Position numbers and translations under genes: made by a program. From Cryphonectria parasitica EP155 (lineage: Eukaryota > Ascomycota > Sordariomycetes > Diaporthales > Cryphonectriaceae), in assembly GCF_011745365.1 (NCBI RefSeq), contig NW_024468916.1, positions 186,001 through 250,000 on the forward strand: DNA of 64,000 nt, read 5' to 3'. The notes under the pieces are model-generated. The model was not told where the DNA came from. It ran no database searches and was given only the letters and a program-made list of their open reading frames with translations. How positions within the stretch are numbered: position 1 is the stretch's first letter; each line of letters starts with the position of its first letter. Shown here piece after piece: positions 11,614 through 21,493 of the stretch.

Positions 11614-12483
11614 ATGGGTAATGACGGCGGCTCGATCCCGAAACGCCGCGAGCTCGTCAAGGAAGCGGCGCGCAATCCGACCGTCAGCGAGCTGAAAGCC
11701 ACCGCGCTCGAATCTCTCAGCCATGCCTGGACACACGATCCCTTATCCTCCGAGTCTCTCGACATGGAGAACACCGTATCCGACTGGCGAGGCCGGCTCT
11801 ACAACTACGAGTCCATCCTCAAGGGCCTCATGCCTAGCGACGTCGACGCAGACGCTGAGGACAAGGCGAACGGCAACGACATGACATTCTCGCAGACTGG
11901 CGTCAAGAGCCTCAGGGACATCGTCAGGCTCAGGTTCAAGCGCTACAAGCCGGCCGGCTCCAAGGCCAAGGAGATCTGGGCCTGCCCCGTCAGCCTCAAA
12001 GAGCTCGGGCCTGCCACCAAGTCTGTGTACATCGTGCCCTGCGGCCACGTCTTTGCCGAGGTCGCAATCAAGGAAATCACCGACCAGGAGCACAACTGTC
12101 CCGAGTGCAGCGAGCCCTTCGAGGACCAGGACATCATACCGATCCTACCAATCGAGGAGGCAGAGCTGGTCAAGCTCGAGAGGAGGATGGAGGGCCTGCG
12201 CGCGCAGGGGCTGACGCACAGCAGGAAACAGGACAAGAGCGGGAAGAAGAAGAAGAAGCGGAAAGCCGAAGACAAGGAGGAGGTTGACGGTGTAGATGGA
12301 GGCAGAGCCCATCAGGCCGAGTCAGAGGCTCGCCACAAGGCCTCCAAGACACAAAAGGAGGCTTACGGGACAGGCCGATCTGGAGGCATCAATAATCCGT
12401 TGACGGCATCGCTAACTGCCAGAGTACTGGCGGAGCAAGAGGACAGAATGAAGAGACGGAAATTGGCCTCAGCCAGTGGCTGA
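11614..12483 (+). CDS. rtf2: Replication termination factor 2 (Rtf2) family protein
   Basis: Intronless, 289 aa. The N-terminus MGNDGGSIPKRRELVKEA is the signature start of the Rtf2 family. A RING-like module (about residues 125-175: CPVSLKELG, then PCGHVF, then CPEC) follows, lacking some classical zinc ligands as in other Rtf2 proteins. The C-terminus is Lys-rich (KKKKKRK near 210) and probably nuclear. S. pombe Rtf2 stabilises paused forks at the site-specific replication barrier RTS1, and the human homologue acts at stalled forks; the role here is inferred from family. It lies divergent from TOR. The ATG has ACC ATGG context and matches the conserved family start, so the start is firm. 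Confidence 0.95.
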   Translation: MGNDGGSIPKRRELVKEAARNPTVSELKATALESLSHAWTHDPLSSESLDMENTVSDWRGRLYNYESILKGLMPSDVDADAEDKANGNDMTFSQTGVKSLRDIVRLRFKRYKPAGSKAKEIWACPVSLKELGPATKSVYIVPCGHVFAEVAIKEITDQEHNCPECSEPFEDQDIIPILPIEEAELVKLERRMEGLRAQGLTHSRKQDKSGKKKKKRKAEDKEEVDGVDGGRAHQAESEARHKASKTQKEAYGTGRSGGINNPLTASLTARVLAEQEDRMKRRKLASASG

Positions 12484-12726
12484 TCGGCTGCGCGCACCTC
12501 GAACATGGAAGATCTCGATTGAATACATATCTCATACATGGGCTAAGCAGCATTGACTGCAAATACTAATGACACTTTGATACCCCCCTTCCTTTATACG
12601 CTCGCTCTATGATCTCAAGCAAAATTCCCATCTCTATGGTCCCCGAACTGCTGTTCCTGGTCCTTCCAACGTTGCTGCTGTCGCATTTCACAAGGCAATC
12701 CAGTTAAAATCCGTTGTGGTCCCTCC

Positions 12727-14574
12727 TTAGAGCTCGTCCTTGGTCCGGACGCCTGGCTCGTGTACGTCTTCACAAGCAGCCGGTGTGCCGACCTCCATCT
12801 TGTAGACACACTTCTCGGCCTCGCTCACCCTCCAGATCTCATCCGTCTCGGCACATCCGAGCCAGACGTCTGTCCGTCGGTGTGGTCCATTCCAGCAGCT
12901 CTGACCGTTCTCGTAGCGCATCACCAGGCGAGGTCCCTTGCCCAAGCTCTTGCCATCGATACGCTCCTCGTCGTCGGCCATCTCCATGTCAATGCGAGCA
13001 AACTTGCCCATGTTGGTGCTGCTGTGGCCTTTCTTGGACTTCTGGCTAGTCTTGCCAAGCCAGCAAACCTCGTACTCGTACTCGCCGCTATCGGTAGAGA
13101 CACACTTATCCTTCAGGACCCGGAAGATGTCATCTGCGCCGTAATCCGTCTCGAGATCTTGCTTCTCCTCGCCGAGGGTCCTCTCCTTCTTGGAGAGATC
13201 ATCCGCGACGGCTTGGAAAGCTTCCCGGGCAGCAGTGACGAGGACAGACTCGCTGTTTGGAGACGAGTTGTCGGCCACGATGCCGTTCTCAATGAGCCAG
13301 ACCCGGAGATTATTGAGTTTGCCGTGGACGAACGAGCGTATAGACTCTGGAAGATAAGCCTCGACGTTATAAACTGTGAATTGTTAGTGCATTGATCTTG
13401 GTAAGAAATCAGATCTGCCGTGGAAGATAACGTACGAATATCGGTATCCGTGGTCTCGGCCTCGTCAAACTCCTTCCAGTTGATACCGGAGCTCTCCCCG
13501 TCCTCCTTGACGATCTCGACGAGGTCGGACTCGGCCAGATCGGAGGGCGTGGCGTCAGCAACCCTGGCAGCATAGTCCTCCCATCCCTTAACGGCAGCCT
13601 TGACGCCCTCGTCGTTGAAGTTGGGATTATACTCCTCCTTGAACTTCTTGAGGATCTCCTCCAGCTCATCGACACGGCTCTGGAGCTCGTCGCGCTGGTC
13701 GAGGACTTTGCTCAGGGATTCGCGGAGCTCTGAGATTCGTGTCTTGGCCAAGCCAACGAGCACGCCAAGCTTACCGCCCTGCCCCTCGGTCTTGACGACC
13801 TTGCCTCTCTCTGACTGTTCGACCTCATAGTACTTCTTCTCGAGTTCATCCTTCTTCTCCTGCAGGCCCTGAATCTCCTGCTCGAGGGAGGTGATCCTAG
13901 CTTCCACCCTCCGCCGGAGCTCACGAGCCTCCTTGGCCATGGTCCGCCGGCGTTTAGCAGCTTTCTCCTTGGCCTGGGTACGTGCCTCTTCGAGTTTCCT
14001 GTGTTCTTTGCCAATCACACCGCAGCGATCCTCGCACTTGACTCCGCCGACATGTGCGTACTCCTCAGTGCCATCGCAGCAGAGGTCATAATCGCATACG
14101 CCATCATTGACATAGACAAAGGGCACGTACGAGCCTATGTGTCCAGCATTTTCGCACCAGAAGCCCGGCAGGACATTTGTCGTGTTGGTTGTTCCGGTAA
14201 AGGATGCTGGCAGAGGCTGGGGAGGAGAGAGGGGGTTGAGACCGGAGCAGGCAGCAGTGCCAGGCTCATCAGAGCCATCGGGGCAGTCACAGCTGTTGTC
14301 GTTGATCTGAGATGGTTTGAGAGATATCGAAGGGTGGCCGATACATGTAAAGGATTCCTTGGTGGAGTAGTACTTGGCAACTGGAGTGCAGACAGGCCAA
14401 ATTAGCATTCATGAAAACCAGAATCGCCAGGAGAGTGTTTCTGAGCTGCCTGAGCAGTAGCATCAATGACGACTTACACTCGGGGCCAACACCTCGAGGC
14501 AGGCCAGAGTTCCCAGCAGCGGCAACCACCAAGGTGCTGGCACTCAGAAGCACCGACAAGCCTGTCTGCTGCAT
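12727..14574 (-). CDS. Glucosidase II beta subunit (PRKCSH-like), ER lumen
   Basis: Non-catalytic subunit of ER glucosidase II, which trims glucose from N-glycans and feeds the calnexin cycle. Exons 14574-14478, 14380-13436 and 13373-12727 join to 1689 nt (562 aa). A signal peptide (MQQTGLSVLLSASTLVVAAA) is followed by the family motif GVGPEFAKYY, formed exactly across the first intron. Two LDLa-like Cys-rich modules follow (CDCPDGSDE near 60; VCDYDLCCDGTEEY near 125), then a long coiled coil (about 155-280). A C-terminal MRH lectin domain (about 435-535; GQSCWNG, GCAETDEIW, EKCVYKMEVGTP) precedes a KDEL retrieval signal. Its promoter is divergent from the GCIP-like gene. Confidence 0.95.
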
Positions 14575-15124
14575 CTTTTGGATGCGGCTGCCACTCTTCA
14601 TACAATTAGAGAAACAGAAAAGGACAGCCAGAGGATGTGTAGGTCGGGGCAATGGCTGAGAAATGTAGGTTTGAGACAAGAGAACCTACAATCACTTGCC
14701 AAAAATATGTCAAGCTGGCATCAGGACAGCAACGGGCAGGTATCAGTTCGTTGCGGGTAGTCGAGTAGCTTATAGTGCTATGGTGTCCTGGGTGCCACTG
14801 GATGCCAACAGGCATGTACCCCGGTGCCCCACCTTTACTTGCTTGGCAGTCAAGGGCCAATCAAACATCCAATTGCGTTCAAGGTGGCAGGGATCCGTCA
14901 CTGCCAGTGGCACCTGTTCTTGCTTGTATCGCACCTGCTACCCTGGTTAGCCATGTGAATTTCTGCCTACAAAAAAATTACCCCTCCATCTCAACCACTT
15001 CAACAACCACTTGTCGCTCGACACTGCCACCACCACTACTACTGTTACTATTACCACCACCACCAATACTTGTGTTCTTGGTGTACACAACAGATGGGTG
15101 AGGCTGGCAAACACATCGAAAACC
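14575..15124. other. Divergent promoter region (glucosidase II beta / GCIP-like)
   Basis: Holds two presumed 5' UTRs and promoters. A run of ACC/ACT trinucleotides (about 15020-15070) lies just before the GCIP-like start. An in-frame ATG at 15011 would add 38 low-complexity Thr-rich residues and is not preferred. Confidence 0.55.
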
Positions 15125-16342
15125 ATGCCACAGTCACCAGCTTCTTCAGGCGCACTCGAAGAATTGGCTTCGCTTACCAACAATGCTGTCCTTCTTATTG
15201 AGGGCATCGAGCAGTCCTTGAGAAGTGTTGTGGACTCAACTAGTGACGCTGGCTCTTCTGCAGACAACTGGCCTGGTGCAAAATCTGTGGCAGACCATGA
15301 CAAGCAGCAGCAGCTGGACTGTCTAGCCTTAGCCCGCGACTCGGCAAGCCTGATCAAGGCTTACTCAACCAAGATTTCACTCTTCATCATAAACGAGCCC
15401 TTTACTCCGTCCGCCATCTGTACCGTTCTGCGGCAGCTCATCCAGGGCGCGGTTCCTGCTGTCGCCTCCGCTGTCCAGCAGTGCAACGCTGACCTCTACA
15501 CGAAAGTCATCCGTCGGGATTTGGCCTGGAGGTGCGCCCGGCTTTTGAGGGAGCTCAGGGAGCTGCTCCAGAAAATTCCCAGTGATGGCAAAGTTCTGCC
15601 TGAGAACCAACGAAACGGTCTGTCGGGAGCAAAGGCAGAGAAGGGTAGTATCGTCGCCACAGGCGTCCTCTGGGGCTTGTGTGACGAGGTCATCAGTTTC
15701 GCCAATCTCGGCGTGGCAAAACACTTGGTCCACAAAGCCGAGCATTTACGGGATACACTCAAGGATGTGTTGGAGGAGCTGAAGGAGTGGAGTGAAGAGC
15801 AGGATGGTGTGGACGATGATGAGGATGAAGACGACGACGAGGCCGAACATGAAAATGAGGATGAAGTGGAAGTTGACCATCTTGCGGACGGCATGAACAA
15901 CACCCATATCAGCACGCAGGCCATGCTGGACTCGTTCATGGACTCTCAACAGAACATTCCCCGCGGCGACCCAGAAAAGATCAGAGAACGCCTCGAGTCA
16001 ACATTGCGGCGGTTGCGGCTCACGGTCTTGCTCTACCAAGCTCTCATCAAGAGGAGGCTCAAGACCCTACCTAAGCTGCCCCTAACCCATGACGCTGATT
16101 CAGTGACTGTTTCCCGGCTGGATGAAGTCATGCCTCTGCTCAGGCGAATTACGGATCGTTTCAACAGCCTCGCGGTGGCTTTTTATGAGCTTGATTCCGC
16201 CGAGATTACCACGCTTATGGATCAGTGTTTCTTCGACGCCTTTGCCGTGTCGGAGCTGTTGGCCAAGCCATGGGATGGCCAGCAGAAAGACGAGTTCACT
16301 GAATGGGTTGCCAAGTTCCAGGTGGAAATAAAAAAGAATTGA
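15125..16342 (+). CDS. GCIP / cyclin-D1-binding protein 1-like protein
   Basis: Intronless, 405 aa, resembling the GCIP (CCNDBP1/DIP1/HHM) family: mostly helical, with a conserved N-terminal half (residues about 8-215), an acidic linker (about 222-250, nearly all Asp/Glu) and a conserved C-terminal helical half (about 260-405, with RLRLTVLLYQALIKRR and DQCFFDAFAVSELL). The animal proteins bind cyclin D and bHLH factors; the role of fungal members is unknown to me. The start chosen is MPQSPASSGALEELASLT, after which the conserved region begins. An earlier in-frame ATG would add Thr repeats with no family counterpart. Confidence 0.8.
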   Translation: MPQSPASSGALEELASLTNNAVLLIEGIEQSLRSVVDSTSDAGSSADNWPGAKSVADHDKQQQLDCLALARDSASLIKAYSTKISLFIINEPFTPSAICTVLRQLIQGAVPAVASAVQQCNADLYTKVIRRDLAWRCARLLRELRELLQKIPSDGKVLPENQRNGLSGAKAEKGSIVATGVLWGLCDEVISFANLGVAKHLVHKAEHLRDTLKDVLEELKEWSEEQDGVDDDEDEDDDEAEHENEDEVEVDHLADGMNNTHISTQAMLDSFMDSQQNIPRGDPEKIRERLESTLRRLRLTVLLYQALIKRRLKTLPKLPLTHDADSVTVSRLDEVMPLLRRITDRFNSLAVAFYELDSAEITTLMDQCFFDAFAVSELLAKPWDGQQKDEFTEWVAKFQVEIKKN

Positions 16343-17040
16343 TTTCGGTATTTCAAAGGTAGCACGAGCGCCCACCCATCATCGAGGCTATTTCTTAAAG
16401 GACAGCAGCGTGCTGGAGCGGTCGAAGAAATGATTCCAGGACCTACAGAATTGCACGAATATTCGAGCACGGCTATCTGTTACAGCACCATCGCTTTTTA
16501 CAAGATCATAGACAAGCCAAATAATTCACTACATTTTGTCGGGGCCACCCCACAACTTCCAAGGTCAACCCGGACCGGCGTACCAATTCATAAGCCCCCG
16601 GCCTAACTGCGTCCCGTAGACCGACGCTTATGTCGGTCCCGGCCAAAGTAAAGGGACCTTACCGCTGGGAGAAGAAGGCTGCTCCTGGTCCAGCTCTGAG
16701 CAACTAAAACGGCATGTTCCAATTGCCGAGCCCCAGCAGCACCAGTCAGCCCGTCCCAATGATGTCGACTAGGACTAAAGATCGATCATGACGAGGGTTG
16801 AAACACTTCAAAAAACCGATATCAATGACGAGGGCAGGGAGATAAATCATATTACCTGTGTCCTGTTGTATAAGTATCACAACCCTCCTTGAACAGTTAC
16901 GTCCTACCTACTCTGGATTCAGATTGAAGTTGGCAGGTAAACATTTCGGCTTCACTTACCCAATCTGTCTCGTCAACTCTCTATTTCATCTTTTTTTTTT
17001 CTTCTTTCAAACCACGGCAGCACCAAGGAAGAGGAACAAG
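16343..17040. other. Intergenic region before NmrA-like gene
   Basis: Contains the GCIP-like 3' UTR and the NmrA-like promoter, including a T-rich run at about 16990-17005 close to the start. No other feature seen. Confidence 0.55.
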
Positions 17041-17952
17041 ATGTCTAAGCCTTTTGTCGCAGTAGTCGGGGCGACAGGCCAGCTGGGAAGGCTCATCGCC
17101 ACAAGTCTGAGAAACCGCAATGTTCCAGTCAAAGCGATCGTCCGCCCGAGGACGGACCCAGGCCGTACGGAGGAGCTGAGGAGCGCGGGTGTTCGCATCG
17201 CTGAGGCCGATCTCAGCGACGTGTCAGCCGTGACTGAGGAGCTACGCGGGGCCACGACCGTAGTCTCTGCACTGAACGGACTCGCCGATACGATGCTGGG
17301 TGCACAGGGGACGCTCCTCGACGCAGCGGTGCGCGCTGGGGCAAAACGCTTCATCCCCTCGGACTTCTCGCTCGACTTCACCAAGACAGCGCCGGGTTCC
17401 AACCGCAACCTAGACCTGCGGCGTGAGTTCCACGTCGCGCTCGATGCGTCCGGCATCGAGTGGACGTCGATCCTGAACGGGGCCTTCATGGAGCTGCTCG
17501 CGGGTCAGGCGCCACTGATCAACGACCGATTCCGCCGCGTGCTGTATTGGAACAGCGACGAGCAGCCGCTCGACTTCACCACATACGCCGACACTGCTGC
17601 GTATACGGCTGCGGTAGCTGCAGACCCGCAGCCCACCCCTCGCTACCTGCGCATCGCGGGTGACGTGGTCATGCCCAAGGAGCTTGCCCTCATCGCTGGA
17701 AGAGCGCGAGGGGGCGGGCCGTATTCAACCCTGTGGGTGGGGAGTGCCGGGTTCCTGGAGGGGGCAGCGAGCTTCATGAGGCGTTTTGGCATAGGAGGGA
17801 GCGAGAAGGATGTGTTTCCTGCGTGGCAAGGCATGCAATATACGGTGAACATGTTCTCAGGGGCTGGCAAGCTGGAGCCGTTGGACAATGATCGGTATCC
17901 TGAACTCAGGTGGACAAAGGTCGAGGAGTTTCTCAGCCAGACTCCAGCCTGA
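17041..17952 (+). CDS. NmrA-like / isoflavone-reductase-like NAD(P)-binding oxidoreductase
   Basis: 303 aa, no introns. An atypical short-chain dehydrogenase of the NmrA/isoflavone reductase group: the Rossmann motif GATGQLG lies at residues 11-17, then a basic patch (VKAIVRPRTDPGRTEE) suited to NADPH. VVSALNG (about 78-84), AGAKRFIPSDFSLDF (about 99-113) and a small C-terminal substrate domain follow. The start MSKPFVAVVGATG is preferred over an in-frame upstream ATG at 16858 because the dinucleotide-binding strand normally begins within the first ten residues. The substrate is unknown. The stop is only 42 bp from the stop of the convergent UPF0261 gene, so the transcripts probably overlap. 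Confidence 0.88.
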   Translation: MSKPFVAVVGATGQLGRLIATSLRNRNVPVKAIVRPRTDPGRTEELRSAGVRIAEADLSDVSAVTEELRGATTVVSALNGLADTMLGAQGTLLDAAVRAGAKRFIPSDFSLDFTKTAPGSNRNLDLRREFHVALDASGIEWTSILNGAFMELLAGQAPLINDRFRRVLYWNSDEQPLDFTTYADTAAYTAAVAADPQPTPRYLRIAGDVVMPKELALIAGRARGGGPYSTLWVGSAGFLEGAASFMRRFGIGGSEKDVFPAWQGMQYTVNMFSGAGKLEPLDNDRYPELRWTKVEEFLSQTPA

Positions 17953-17994
17953 GGAGTCGCGTGATCAAGTTCCCAACAAACCGTTACACTTTCT

Positions 17995-19455
17995 TCAAAG
18001 ACTCATCAATCGAGCCAAAGCCTCGGCAATATCCCTCGCGAATCCTTCATCGTTGATATCCCTTTGGTCCTCCACAACCTTGATTCCCGATCCCTGCAGC
18101 CCCTCCCGAATAGTTGAGAAGAGCGCCTCGTCTGCCTCTTCGTCGGCGAAGGGTCCTCCAGCGGTCGATATCATGCTCACGCCGCCAAGAGGCAGCCAAA
18201 CCTGTACAGAAGAGGTCTTCCTGGCAGTCCTCAGCTTCTCAGTGATGAACCTGCCTACTTTTCTGCACTCTTCCTCCGAAGAGCGCATGAGTGTGACTGT
18301 TGGATTATGCTCGTAAAGAAGCCTGTCCTTGTATGCCTCAGGGACCGTGTTCCTGGGCCCAAAATTGCTCATGTCGGTAGCCCCGACCGAGACGATGTAA
18401 GGGATGCCGGCCTCCACCGCTGCCTCGAGCCGGTTCTCGCCGGCGCTCATGACACCCCCTGTGACGAGATCGCAAATTTCTGTCGTTGTCAGGTCCAGCA
18501 CGCCGTCGAGCTTTCCCTGACGGACCAGTCTCTCCATTGCCTTGCCACCGTGGCCAGTAGCGTGGAAGACGTAGACCTCAACGCCATACTTGGCTTCCAG
18601 ATGGTTGCGGATCACATCCACGCTTGGCGTGGTCACGCCGAACATGGTGATCCCGACACGCTTGGCGGATCCTCTGGTGGTTGTCTTCTCCCCGTCATCA
18701 TTGTCACTCTTTCGCCTTGTTTCGTAGGTGCGGGCCATGGCTCCGATCGCAGCTCCGGCATTGCTGAATATGTCTCGGAGAACTTGGTTGAGCCCTGCAA
18801 CATCTACCACGGAATATATCATGGAGATGTCCGTCTCGCCAACGCTGTGGTTGGTAAAATGATCAGTCATTGATGGTCTTTGTTGGCACCTACAAGTCTC
18901 GATATGCCATTGGGTGATACTTACATAGGGCCGGTATCCCCACTTGCAACCGTCGATATGATCATCTGGAGGAAGAAAGAAGTAAAAGTCAGTCACGATT
19001 CTACTTACTTCATTAAAGGAGGGAAATAAAGCAGTCATTTTCCATATTGAAGGGTTTTTCTTCTTTTACATGCTTTGTCAAGTTACCTTTGGAAATCCTA
19101 TAGGAAGCACTTCTCTCATCACCTGTGCAGCAAGCGAGGTGCCCCCCGAGCCGCCAGCCGAGACAACAGCCGAGATCTCGCGCCCTTCAAAGAGCCTCTT
19201 GACAGTCTGGGCTGCGCAACCGGCCATGAACCTGATGAGCTCGCTTCTCGGCAAGTCAGACGTAGTCTTCCCATCACCATGGTCCCTGACGAGCTGTGCT
19301 TGGGAGATTGTGATTTCTTCGTGGTCGATGTTTTCCCTTCCGACATCGAGCAGGATTGCTTCAGCGGCGCCGTCGCGTCGGATGCATTTCTTCAAGAATA
19401 GCAGCTCTTGGAGTTTGGTGTCACAGGTGCCCAGCACGAGCACTTTTGCAGGCAT
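17995..19455 (-). CDS. UPF0261 / Tm-1-like ATP-binding domain protein
   Basis: 419 aa from three exons: 19455-19087, 18965-18925 (only 41 nt) and 18844-17995; the joined 1260 nt stay in frame. Family signals: N-terminal MPAKVLVLGTCDTKLQEL, glycine-rich SAGGSGGTSLAAQVM (about 96-110), GFPKMIISTVASGDTG across intron 1, then SMIYSVVDVAGLN, and MFGVTTPSVDVIRNHLEAKYGVEVYVFHATGHGG split over positions near 18645-18540. The family is the N-terminal half of plant Tm-1 and a stand-alone protein in bacteria, where it lies beside a TIM-barrel gene. It binds ATP in Tm-1; its metabolic reaction is not known to me. Here the partner TIM-barrel gene is divergent, 371 bp away. Confidence 0.9.
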
Positions 19456-19826
19456 GATGGTGAAGGGGAAGGAATCGAGGTGAGGAAGAATCAATTCTAT
19501 CTTGACGTGCAAGGGCGGTATTATTATAATATTCTTTCAAAATTCAAATTTGATGACGAAAACAACACAACGGCAACGAGGGTTAGTTTTCGTTATTATC
19601 TGCCGTGACGGAACCTCATAATGATGATATTGATTGATTGATGAGCAAGTATTAAATAAATACATAAATACTGCGGGGCTAAGTGTGGTAATACGAGGCG
19701 CGAGACAACTCAGCCAGTGACGTCAGGAGGAGAAATGTTAGGCACAGAAGAGGAAGAGCAGATGCTGTTTTCTTTTCTCAAGACACACATTTTCTCTCTT
19801 CTTGTACTTGAACAACACAATTCACG
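19456..19826. promoter_or_regulatory. Bidirectional promoter between the two Tm-1-like halves, with CRE palindrome
   Basis: The 371-bp gap separates two divergent ATGs. It holds a perfect 8-bp palindrome TGACGTCA at 19718-19725, the consensus for ATF/CREB-type bZIP factors such as fungal Atf1, and an AT-rich stretch (about 19515-19560). Shared control of both genes is inferred from geometry and this site. Confidence 0.5.
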
Positions 19827-20923
19827 ATGGTGCCGCCCACCAACCGACAAGAGATCCTGCACAAGCTGCGTGAGCAGATCGCAGCAGGCCATGCAGTAGT
19901 CGGAGGAGGCGCAGGGATCGGACTCAGCGCCAAGTTTGCAGAGGCTGGCGGGCTGGACATGATCATTATCTACAATTCTGGGAGGTACCGCATGGCTGGT
20001 CATGGATCTTTGGCTGGGCTGATGCCATATGGAAATGCAAATGGTACGTGTAACCCAGAAGTGTGATTCTGGATGTCTGCTGCAGCAGACCAAACAAGGT
20101 AACACCACAGTTACTAACCTTGACCCTCCTCTTTGTTGTTCTCTGCTGACGCATCCAGATATCGTCGTTGAGATGGTGAGTGTCTGCTTAGCTCGTTTAT
20201 TCCCCTTGACATCGTCGGAGTTGGAGGTGGCGACCTGAGAGAGTAGCCCTCGCTCCAGCTTAACTGGGTGATGATTACGTGGCTGACACAATGCCCTCCT
20301 TCTCACGATTGACATAGGCCAGTGAGGTTCTCCCCGTGGTAAAGCACACGCCTGTGCTCGCTGGAGTCTGCGCTACAGATCCCTTTCGGGACATACCTGC
20401 GTTCCTGCGACAGCTCCAGGAGCTCGGCTTCGCAGGCGTGCAGAACTTCCCGACGGTGGGACTGATCGACGGCCAATTCCGGGCCAACCTAGAGGAGACA
20501 GGAATGTCGTTCGACAAGGAGGTAGAGATGGTCAGGCTGGCGCATGAGCGGGACATGCTGACCACGCCGTACGTGTTCACGGCAGAGGAGACCAGGAAAA
20601 TGGCGGAGGCGGGCGCAGACGTGCTGGTATGCCACATGGGGCTCACCACCAGCGGGTCAATCGGGGCGACGAGCGGCAAGAGCCTGGACGACTGCGTGCA
20701 GCTGATCCAGGAGCTGCGCGATGTGGCCGTCGAGGTCAACCCAGAGGTAATTGTGCTGTGCCATGGAGGGCCGATCGCGAGTCCATCGGACGCGCGCTAT
20801 GTGCTGGACAGGGTGAAGGGAGTCCACGGCTTCTATGGAGCGTCGAGCATGGAGAGGCTGCCTGTGGAAGAGGCTATCGCCAATACGGCCAAGACTTTCA
20901 AGGCTTTGGAGCTGAAGTCGTAA
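19827..20923 (+). CDS. TIM-barrel 'PEP hydrolase-like' protein (C-terminal half of Tm-1)
   Basis: 279 aa from exons 19827-20043, 20159-20175 (17 nt) and 20318-20923, joined 840 nt. Conserved features: [19 protein letters not shown] (about 27-45), [12 protein letters not shown], then, after the micro-exon [65 protein letters not shown] and [14 protein letters not shown]. This is the TIM-barrel signal-transduction/phosphoenolpyruvate-hydrolase-like family that forms the second half of plant Tm-1 and is encoded next to UPF0261 in bacteria. The reaction is not established to my knowledge; the phosphate-binding HGGP loop looks intact. Splice phases 1 and 0 are consistent across both introns, supporting the tiny second exon. 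Confidence 0.9.
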
Positions 20924-21493
20924 GCATGACTGAGATGAAGTCTACTGATGGTGGTGGTGGTGGGTGATGATGAGGGTTATTATAGTGAGAGGAGAAAGAC
21001 GAGGAAGAGGGTACGAAACTTCAAAGAAGTCCCATTGACCTAGATCATGAGCGCAAGTTACTAGTTGCAACATGTACTTGCTACTCCACAGCCCATCAAC
21101 CACTAATGATATCAAATCCGACCTGTCTGCTTGGGCAGGACCTGCTGGGACTGACTGTGGTACACCCCTGTAGCCTCTGCCCACCTCGTGCTGCTGTGGC
21201 CGTTGGGTAAGTGAGAGCGCCTCAGCCACCCCTGTGTTCGTCTCTAACCCCTGCCCATGACCCCTGTCCTATCCTATTCTTCCCGATGACGACCTTTTCA
21301 ACTTTTGTCCTCGGCGGCGCCGCCCTCATAAATTAATCTTTTTTTTCCTGCCACCTTCTGCAATCGAATTGTCGCAAACACCCCCATACATTCAGCATTT
21401 CCTATCCCGAGCACCAGACATATCACCCCTTCAGCAATATTCTCTTTTTCTTGCCTCACATATACCTCTACTGCCTAGCGAAATAAATACAAC
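20924..21493. other. Intergenic region before haem lyase gene
   Basis: Holds a short GGT/GAT repeat at about 20948-20972 and a T-run (about 21339-21346) in the likely haem lyase promoter. No gene seen. Confidence 0.55.
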
